NCBI GenBank assembly: GCA_907165275.2
Contig: OU015649.1
Location: 2,076,001 to 2,140,000, forward strand
DNA from: Zygaena filipendulae
Taxonomy: Eukaryota; Arthropoda; Insecta; Lepidoptera; Zygaenidae
Length of the DNA stretch: 64,000 nt
Reading direction: 5' to 3'
A program made the position numbers and the translations under genes. Shown here piece after piece: positions 56,761-64,000 of the stretch. Numbering within the stretch: position 1 is the first letter of the stretch; the number at the start of each line of letters is the position of its first letter. Under the pieces are notes generated by a model. That model saw nothing but the letters and a program-made list of their open reading frames with translations. It ran no database searches and was not told the DNA's origin.

Positions 56761-56965
56761 CAAGCTGTGCCCCGCGGTTCCACCCCGGTGTTTCGGAATT
56801 CCCGCGGAAACAATTTGTTTCTAAAATAAAAGTGCCCAAGTTACTACTTATAACATCAGCTATCTGCCAGCGACAATTCCGTTAAAATCGGTCCAGCCGT
56901 TTCAGAGATTAGCCGGAACAAACAAACAAACCGACATACAGGCAGAAAAATTAAAAAAATAGTTT
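56761..56965 (-). mobile_element. Lep1-like Helitron, decayed 3' terminus
   Basis: The plus strand starts 'aagctgtgccccgcggttcc' (CTAG mutated to CAAG) and includes 'aaaatcggtccagccgtttc' and 'acaaacaaacaaaccgacat'. Confidence 0.78.
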
Positions 56966-57039
56966 TTTTTTTTAATGTATGGATTAATTCTTTTTGTCTG
57001 TCATATTTTATTTTTTACATGTTTGCTTGTACCTAATTG

Positions 57040-57265
57040 ATAAGCCCAAAAACTTCTGACCCGATTTTAAAAATTATTTCACTTATAGAAAGAAAGAAGA
57101 AAGAAAGATAGGAGTTTATTGGTCCCTATTTAAAAAGTACACAATAAGAGACAGAAAAATGAATAATAGGAAGTTAATGTAAGTATTCCTGAGTAACGTA
57201 GGGTACTTTTTTATCCCGGAATTCCCGCGGAAACTCTGAAATGAACGTAGGTGAAACCGTAGATC
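57040..57265 (+). mobile_element. Helitron interrupted by a (GAAA)n-tailed insertion
   Basis: Helitron blocks 'cttctgacccgattttaaaa' (57050) and 'cgtagggtacttttttatcc' to 'gtgaaaccgtag' (57198-57263) are separated by about 100 bp beginning 'aaagaaagaagaaagaaaga'. Read on the minus strand, that insert ends aataaactcctatctttctt, a polyadenylation-like signal plus a TTTC tail, so it is probably a retroelement 3' end. Confidence 0.6.
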
Positions 57266-57331
57266 GATTGGCTGTTAACAAAGTAACAATGTGTGTAGTA
57301 TAGTCTACAGATTCATCAGGTCGGTCCTGCC

Positions 57332-57452
57332 GGGCTAAGATGCGCAACACGATAAAATTTTATCGATTCTCGTCGATATATTGTATGGCTTTGTCGACGA
57401 GAATCGATAAAATGGCTCGATAAAATTTTATCGTGTTGCGCATCTTAACCCC
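57332..57452. repeat. palindromic MITE, CGATAAAATTTTATCG family
   Basis: The ends gggctaagatgcgcaacacg and the complement of cgtgttgcgcatcttaaccc bracket two inverted inner arms (tatcgattctcgtcga / tcgacgagaatcgata) around a short centre. One arm lacks the 'gagccattttatcg' segment. Confidence 0.85.
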
Positions 57453-57601
57453 CCTGATTCATGAAACTAAATTCACTATCGTTCGATCTAATTTAATTCG
57501 ACTGTACTTTCTGTGTTTACTGAGGCAGTGCTTGCTCTCCGGCCGCGAGCGGTCGGCAATTACCTTCGTATTTTGTAACCATTAAAATATACCTACATGT
57601 A

Positions 57602-58326
57602 CAGGGTGTCCCGTAAGTAGTACAGTAACATTGTTGAGTGGTTTGGTCCGGGGGTTATGGAGAAGCGTGTGTGCGGAATGAGTTTTTTATTTTTTTGGAG
57701 TTGGCTTGGTGTCTATGACCTCAACCAACTGGGCCTACGGAAGACCAGCGCTGTGGCTCGCACCCCGAGTCACAGCATCTATGCTGAGTGGGTTCATTTT
57801 ACGCAGGCCACGACTTTTATATATTTTTTATTCTTTTTAATTTTATAGAATAATTTATTTTTTTTATCGTTTAGAAGGTTTTTTTTGTTTAATATTCTAT
57901 TATTTTTTTTTTGTTAGTTTTACATATTTTGTTGTTTTATGTCGTGGTGTGTGTGTAAATAAATATATTTCTATTCTATTCTATGGTACGACAAACTTAA
58001 GGAGAAGGTAGATGGGAATGTGAACTATCATATGACAAAAAAATCACTTTAAATGTGTTGCCGTTTTCGAAAAAAGAGAAAAGAAAGATGAAAAATTAGC
58101 TCTTGTAGTATGTTTTCTTTTACGGGTAATTCACTGAAGAAAACATTTAAATATCTGATTGTTTGCACACATACAAGACACAAGAGCAAAGTTTTGGAAA
58201 TATAAAAACAAAAGTAATCTCGAAAACGGCAACACTTTTACTAAAGTTATTTTTTTCTCATTATGATAGTTCACAATCCCATCTACCTTCTGCTTAAGTT
58301 TGTCGTACTACTTACGGGACATCCTG
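57602..58326. mobile_element. Tc1/mariner-type MITE carrying a retrotransposon insertion
   Basis: Ends CAGGGTGTCCCGTAAGTAGT and ACTACTTACGGGACATCCTG are inverted, with TA outside both (57600-57601, 58327-58328). Inverted similarity continues inward ('acgacaaacttaaggagaag', 'gtgttgccgttttcga') once the insertion at 57625-57985 is removed. No transposase frame is present. Confidence 0.85.
57625..57985 (+). mobile_element. 5'-truncated non-LTR retrotransposon with (TTCTA)n tail
   Basis: The insert begins 'agtaacattgttgagtggtt' after gtac and ends 'aaataaatatatttctattc'tattctatg before a second gtac, which looks like a 4-bp target duplication. The tail type equals that at 28935. A 63-codon frame (57657-57848) may be the C-terminal remnant of ORF2 but shows no diagnostic motif. 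Confidence 0.7.
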
Positions 58327-58893
58327 TATACGCGGCACCATATTCCAGATAGCACTTCATTTGAATATTCAATAGAGTAGCTTAAGAAATACGCAATAGA
58401 TTTAGACAGGCTTTTGTTACTGATGCGGTATTACTTGTTATACACAAATATTGATCTTAAGATGGCCAGGTACTGGCGATGGTAAACAAATTACTTGAAG
58501 GCTGTTTGCACAAATAATATGTTTTTATTCAAATTTAAACTCTGCTCAGATTTAATTTTCTGATATTTCTAGAGTTTGCTTTAATTCTTAGGTCAAGTTT
58601 TATAAGTATAAGTACTATACAAGTACTATATTTATCATCAGAATTGCAATTGGCAACAATGATTGGAATTAATACAATAAACTTAAAATGAATTGACGAA
58701 TATAAAGTTCAAAACAATGTAACATCATTCCGTAAACAAGAGCAACGTAGGTAGGTACCTGAAATAGAGGTTGCATACATTTTTCAGTCGTGTCGGGTGA
58801 ACGAATGCGAATATATTTTGTATGTTGCTACATATCGCATATTATGTGTATTAAAAATATAACCTTCGGTCAATGTACTACTTTATAAGTCGA
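58327..58893 (+). other. intron 3: no supported feature
   Basis: AT-rich, no recognised signal. Confidence 0.5.
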
Positions 58894-59096
58894 CTAGCTG
58901 TCCCGCGCGGTTTCTCCCGCGATAATTTCGGAGTTCCCGCGGGAATTTCGGATTACAATAATAGCCTCTGTTACTCAGGGATAATGTAGCTTTCTAATGG
59001 TGAAAGAATTTTTTAAATCGGTCCAGTAGCTTTTGAGTGAAATCGTAACAAACAAACAAAAAATCCAATCATTGCTCTTTATAATAATAGTATAGA
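58894..59096 (-). mobile_element. non-autonomous Helitron, 'aatcggtccag' subfamily
   Basis: The plus strand runs A|CTAGCTGTCCCGCGCGG … 'gataatgtagctttctaatg' … 'aaatcggtccagtagctttt' … ataatagtataga|t. It is a close relative of 19392-19582. Confidence 0.88.
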
Positions 59097-59141
59097 TAAG
59101 TTGATAGGCAGATAGATACAAGTTATTTCACGTTTCCAGCC

Positions 59142-59275
59142 GGGCTAAGATGCGCAAGACGACAAAATTTTATCGAGCCATTTTATCGATTCTCGTCGAC
59201 AAAGCCCTACAATATGTCGACGAGAATCGATAAAATGGCTCGATAAAATTTTGTCGTCTTGCGCATCTTAGCCCC
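59142..59275. repeat. 134-bp nearly perfect palindrome (MITE)
   Basis: The left half gggctaagatgcgcaagacg, acaaaattttatcgagccat, tttatcgattctcgtcgaca is mirrored exactly on the right around a centre at about 59207. The outermost bases are gggctaag and cttagcccccc. It has no ORF and is the most complete member of its family here. Confidence 0.9.
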
Positions 59276-59277
59276 CC

Positions 59278-59330
59278 ATCATGTCGAGGGTTCGGTTCCA
59301 GCGTCAGGGTAGACATATTGTATGCGATGA
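59278..59330 (+). mobile_element. SINE scrap
   Basis: 'gagggttcggttccagcgtc' followed by agggtagacata matches the B-box part of the SINEs at 29115 and 42725. Confidence 0.45.
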
Positions 59331-59446
59331 TCATTCGTGTTGTATTACCTAATACATATATCAGTTATTAACATATTGTCTCATCACATAAATTGCTAAT
59401 GAATTATTGTTTATTCGTTTCTGTTCCTTTATTTTTCTTGTTTTCA

Positions 59447-59745
59447 GGGTTCCGTACCCAAAGGGACCCTATTACTAAGACTTCACTGTCCGGCCGTCCA
59501 TCCGTACAAATACAAATACTCTTTAATGTGGTGACAACTGTTTCTGGTGCGAAACAGAAATATAAAATACATGGTGGGGAATACGTACGTGTGTCACCAA
59601 GCTGTATGATAGTAAGACAGTTAAAATTTTCATAGATGATGTATTTCTGTTGTCGCTGTAACAACAAATACTAAAAAAACAGAATAAAATAAATACCTAT
59701 TTTAGGGGGCTCCCATACAAATACAACTAATGTGTTTTTTTTTGC
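59447..59745 (+). repeat. dispersed 'GGTTCCGTACC' repeat
   Basis: Starts agggttccgtacccaaaggg and 'accctattactaagacttca', then ccgtccatccg, and ends with 'tttagggggctcccatacaa'. This is the most intact start of the family in the window. Frames on both strands inside it are incidental. Confidence 0.72.
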
Positions 59746-60375
59746 TCGTTTTTACTCGATATTTGCTCGATATTGATAACGGCAATAGGTAGACGCTCGA
59801 AATATTCATAGAATATTTACTTATGTATTCAGTTTAAAAATAAATAATTATTTATTTCCTATATTTGTGATTTTCGACTAATCTTATCGCTATCCTTATC
59901 TATTTATTATAATATCAAAGATAATTATGAATCTTGGGGACGAGATGAGCTCCGTTTTTCTTTCAGAAGTGTACTTCTAAAAGAACGTGGGTAATATTTA
60001 AATTTATGATATCGCAGCTTTCATAAATGGATTTTGAGTACCTCGGAAAGCAATATTGGCTCGGCGAGGTTGAAAACTGTTGACAATTTTCTCTTGTTTT
60101 ACTAGCTTTACGCTAATATAATTTTATTTACCAGCTCTCAGCTCAACATACCCCCTATGAATTGAAAGCACCCTTGGGTTGCCGTTGTAATAATATTACG
60201 GTTGGTATTGCCCGGAGTAAAAGCTTTCATGCTTTTATCGTCAAGGTTAGTGCTTTCGGCGATAATGTTAGTGCTCTGGTTTGATTAAATTTATGTATTT
60301 GTGTTTGATTTTGGTATTTGTTGTCGGGACGGTTGAAATAACGTTTCAATGCTCTCAGTAAAGTGTATCTATACT
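59746..60375 (+). other. intron 3: no supported feature
   Basis: AT-rich, with no recognised signal. Confidence 0.5.
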
Positions 60376-60592
60376 TCTATGTATACTAATATTATAAAGA
60401 GAAAAGATATGGTTTGGATTTGTTTTTTGTTTTTGGTTTGGTTGTTATGATTTAACTCAAAAAGTACTGGACCGATTTCAAAAATTCTTTCACCATTAGA
60501 ATGCTACATTAGTAACATATGCTTTATTGTAATCCGAAATTTCCGCAGAAACTCCGGAGTTGCCGTGGGTAAAGCTGTAGGGAACAGCTATT
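60376..60592 (+). mobile_element. decayed Helitron
   Basis: 'atgtatactaatattataaa'gagaaaag at the 5' side, 'ctggaccgatttcaaaaatt' inside, and 'gtgggtaaagctgtaggga'acagcta at the 3' side. The last base of CTAG is lost. Confidence 0.7.
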
Positions 60593-60672
60593 ATATGACA
60601 ATCTTAAGAAATCATCCGTTTAAAGTTTTGGGACGGAGTTCATATATTACGGCGCAATCTCCTTTTGCATAT

Positions 60673-61628
60673 GTTATGGACCAAGTGATAAATTGGGCAG
60701 TATACATAATGCCCGGTCATTATGAAAAATGCCCAATACGAGAGTGCAATATGATAATAATTATTCAAATAATCAAATTGACCGGGCATTATACATATTG
60801 CTCATCACCTTTTGGGCAGAGTAATACAAACATATTTAATTACAATTTTTTTTATTGTTATTGTCATTTAACTAACTACCTAATCATATTGTCTTTGACT
60901 GGAACAATCAATTTCTCTGTTTCTCCAACAGCCATGACGTCAAATCTTCGCAAACGCTGATAATCTTGATATACAATGTGTTAATGAATTAACTGAAAAC
61001 TAGAAAGTAGTTTGCTCAGAATCGACTAGCGAATCGATCGCACTATGTTTTAATATAGGTTATGTTTTTTTTTTTTTTTTACTAGCCCAGGTCTAAATTA
61101 TTTATAGTACAATATTTGGCGCGTACGCCGCCGCCCGCAGCAAAAAAAATTCGAACCGGTAGGCGCGGGCGTAGCGCTTGGAATTTCGTAGACAGATCAC
61201 CCACAAACTAATGTTGAATAACTTTTAAAGTATACATTTTTTCGACTTAAAATATATTCTAATCATATTATTGTTTAATTTTTTAAATGGAGTGTATCAG
61301 GTTTTCAGTTAATTCATTAATACGTTGTATAATCTTGAAGCTTGAAGGCGCTTGAAGTCCGCCGCACGAGCCGCACGCTGAATGGCGGTCTCTGATTGGC
61401 TAAAGCGTGTCAAGCCATGCGTACTTCCCTCCCCGCCCTCGCATCGCGTTAAATATAGCTTTATTATCAAATTGCCCAATTGTCATGTAGCATTATAATA
61501 ATGATCTAGCAATGTGATAAATAATGAAGTTAAGATAGTAATTAATCACTTAGCCCGATAAAGCTAGACATTATTCATAATGCTCGTGCATTATAAATAA
61601 TGCTCGCATTAATCACCTGGTCCATAAC
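60673..61628. mobile_element. DNA element with GTTATGGACCA inverted ends
   Basis: The left end gttatggaccaagtgataaa and the complement of the right end gttatggaccaggtgattaa form a strong 20-bp inverted repeat with weaker similarity over about 60 bp ('gcattat…aataatgc' motifs in both arms). The 956-bp interior has no transposase. It contains a second, nested inverted pair (60960-61345) and a GC-rich stretch at 61360-61450. Confidence 0.65.
60960..61345. repeat. nested inverted-repeat element
   Basis: The arms 'tgttaatgaattaactgaaaac' at about 60979-61000 and its complement at about 61300-61325 extend into 'aatcttgatatacaa' / 'ttgtataatcttgaag'. It has the look of a separate MITE inserted in the larger element. 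Confidence 0.6.
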
Positions 61629-61634
61629 ACATAT

Positions 61635-63049
61635 ATGTAGAGAAGGACCTATTATAAATTAACGTGGGTGAAAAAAAAACGATTTGGAGTTATTGTTTTG
61701 TTTTTTCATAAATAATGCCCGAAGTCCTAAAATACTTTAGTATACTGTACTCAATCATAAGTCAGTCAGCTTCTTATTACAACAAATTCTTAAGGCTCGA
61801 TAAATCATGGTAATAGAATATAACTTTGACGCTGTCGATTGAATCCACATCGTATCCGATGCGCTCTGATTGATGGATCGATCGATTTATTAATTGCTCC
61901 CGACGTTACCTTACCATCAGTCGTTCGTTTTTTGACTCGATGTTCCTAACGTGCACGATACGATACGCTATGATAACTTTATCTAGAGATAGTTCACCAT
62001 TACTATGCTCTATGGTTGCCGATTTTTTGTGTTTGTGTTTAATTCATGAATATTGATCATTTCCTTTTGATGTCTAGGAAATCAGTGATGATGGAAAGTA
62101 AAGTACATTAGTATTCTGTTTTAAAGTAGGATTCCTTCAGCATCTCCTTGGTAGGCAGTAGATACTCGGAATGTACAGCATGTTGTGCGTAGGTATGCTC
62201 TGTGCATTTGGGTCTCAGTTTTGTTTTATGTATAATTTTTAAATTATGTATGTATTTTGTATTGAACTAGGAAATTATATTTAGTTCCTCTCAAGCACCA
62301 CCAAGCACACTTTCTGAACACCGTGAAGGTTGGTAGAGAATGCCACTGTGGCATTAAGTCCGCCTTTTGTACCATGTTGTGCAATAAGCTTAAATAAAAA
62401 AAAATTCCTTCCGAACATTTTGGGCCACGTGCTCCGGTTATAGCCTATCTTTGTTAGCATTTGTTTACATCACTGCTGTATCTAATAGTTTCAATAACCT
62501 GATTATAAATGAAAAAGCTTGCAAACATTCTTCAATCTTTTGTTCTTCATATAATCTTTGATTGAAGCATTCTGGGATGACCACCCACGCTGGTCTGTTT
62601 TAAGAGATATTAAAGTAGGTACTTTAGTAATGAATAGCCTCGTTGAGAGTGGTCCGCGGTCCTATCTCTCCCCGACATTGTAATTGGATGTGTTGTTCTG
62701 AGATTCGATTCCTATTGAAGTGTCTGTCTAAAACAAACGTATTGAACTAAGCGATTACTATAAACGATTAGTATAGGGCTACCCTTCTCATTGAATTAGT
62801 GAGAGTAGACGGGATTAGATTTATGTATCTACGTCATTGTTTGACTATTTGGTTCTGACAATAAAACAAGATTTGTCTATGTTAGAGAATTTGATTGTGG
62901 TGTTAGAACTAATGAGGTTTGTTTATTTTCTTGAGATATACTTACTATATCTATATATACTATATCTATTTCAATTTACGTTCGGGAAAGTCAGTACCAG
63001 ACAAGTTAAATATTGTACATCCTAGTTTAACTTGGTATGTATGGTATCA
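61635..63049 (+). other. intron 3: no supported feature
   Basis: AT-rich. A segment at 62280-62410 ('gaatgccactgtggcattaa', then a poly-A-like end 'aagcttaaataaaaaaaaat') looks like an eroded retroelement 3' end. No domain can be assigned. Confidence 0.35.
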
Positions 63050-63244
63050 CTAGCAGTTCCCCGCGGTTCCACCGTCGCTAGTTTCGGGAGTTCCGGAGTG
63101 TCCGGAATACAAAAGTACCCTATGTCCTTCTTTGTATCCTTAACAAGGTGTATGCAAAATTGCACGATGATCCGTTGAGCCGTTGAGGCGTAAAAGCCAA
63201 ACAAACAAACAAACTCACTTTCGCGTTTATAATACTAGCAAGGA
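63050..63244 (-). mobile_element. non-autonomous Helitron (Lep1-like)
   Basis: The plus strand starts A|CTAGCAGTTCCCCGCGG. It contains 'aagtaccctatgtccttctt' and 'acaaacaaacaaactcactt' and ends ataatactagcaagga|t. Confidence 0.85.
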
Positions 63245-63517
63245 TTAATTTAAAAAAATCTGTACAAATAAAACGAATGAATAACCGACCCCAAAAAATT
63301 ACAATAATAATAATTAATCTAACAATAAATGTGATCGAAATAACTTAGATAGTAGGTATATATGTAAATTAATAGAGATTAATGATATGACATTTGCACG
63401 CCGAGCAACGGCAGAATATGATGTACCTTATGACATAATATACCACCTTTACATGTACCATATTTTGGAAAATAAACTAATTGAATTCAATAAAGATTAA
63501 AAAATTAGCGAGTGTAA

Positions 63518-63718
63518 GGCCTTTTGCACATTATAAGAAATTTTCTTGTGTTTTACATGCATCCGACAAAATCTACTCCTAATCTACTCTTGCTATGCGC
63601 GTGTCGTATCCGACATTTCTTGTAATATGAACGGTCCCATAACGACCAAAGCGACCGGATGTCTTATGAGATATTTCATATAATACACAAGAAAATTTCT
63701 TATTATGCACAAAAGGCC
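63518..63718. mobile_element. MITE with 33-bp inverted repeats, just upstream of exon 4
   Basis: The ends ggccttttgcacattataag+aaattttcttgtg and the complement of cacaagaaaatttcttatta+tgcacaaaaggcc differ at only a few positions. The span is 201 bp with no ORF. It lies 90 bp before the exon 4 acceptor. Confidence 0.82.
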
Positions 63719-63807
63719 AAACGTTACGTTATATGTATAATAGACTGTGAGATATTAAATTAATTATTAATTAATATTACATATTGTTATTTCCTTTTTG
63801 TCCACAG

Positions 63808-63959
63808 AGGAGGAATGTTACCACTGCATGGCGAGTCTGGTCGCGTCCAAAGAGAAAATGTTCATCACCCAGACGAAGCTATTGAACGAGGTCACATGGA
63901 AAACTGTCATGCAAATCGCGAAGAAGCATGCCGTAAGCCCAACTTTTTATGGTTTCAAA
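63808..63959 (+). CDS. sky: Skywalker/TBC1D24-like protein, coding exon 4 (TBC domain, C-terminal part)
   Basis: The acceptor is tccacag|ag. The base carried over from exon 3 gives Glu (g+ag), then EECYHCMASLVASKEKMFIT and QTKLLNEVTWKTVMQIAKKH follow. This continues the TBC fold after exon 3 (…HFMP|EEECYHC). Two donors are possible: gcc|gtaagc at 63932/63933 and aaa|gtaaga at 63959/63960. Both leave phase 0, and they differ by nine codons (VSPTFYGFK). The second fits the donor consensus better and is used here. The remaining exons, including the TLDc domain expected at the C-terminus of this family, lie outside the window. Confidence 0.87.
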
Positions 63960-64000
63960 GTAAGATGCAATATTTAGCTTCATTTTACTCCTCAACAAAC

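Overview
This window looks like nuclear DNA from a moth or butterfly (Lepidoptera). The evidence is a very AT-rich background, spliced exons with long introns, and many copies of repeat families typical of lepidopteran introns: Lep1-like Helitrons ending in CTAG, tRNA-type SINEs, foldback MITEs and the 'GGTTCCGTACC' dispersed repeat. No prokaryotic gene organisation is present.

One host gene spans almost the whole window on the plus strand. Four coding exons (1304-1415, 16833-17035, 33663-33867, and 63808 to about 63959) join in a single frame with canonical GT/AG borders. They encode the N-terminal part of a TBC-domain protein that I read as Skywalker/TBC1D24, a regulator of synaptic vesicle trafficking. 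The introns are about 15.4, 16.6 and 29.9 kb, and the gene continues beyond the right edge. A GC-rich block directly upstream of exon 2 (about 16560-16832) reads in frame into it from an ATG at 16724. It is a candidate alternative first exon and promoter.

The introns are filled with mobile elements. Intron 1 holds an apparently intact Tc1/mariner-type transposon (13716-16313) with about 475-bp inverted repeats and an open DD36D transposase. A 211-bp hAT-type MITE with a perfect 8-bp target duplication has inserted inside it. Intron 3 holds a Jockey/CR1-type non-LTR retrotransposon (about 47623-50376) with ORF1 and an ORF2 that has lost the end of the endonuclease and the start of the reverse transcriptase by an in-frame deletion. 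About 35 Helitron copies or fragments are scattered throughout, several in head-to-tail tandem. There are also SINEs, retrotransposon tails and several palindromic MITE families.

The long stretches between these elements show no coding signal that I can support. I found no CRISPR array, operon or canonical RNA gene. The observations most worth following up are the alternative first exon, the nested mariner/hAT element, the in-frame-deleted retrotransposon, the composite and tandem Helitrons, the 134-bp palindrome family, and a hydrophilic antisense ORF at 36022-36339.
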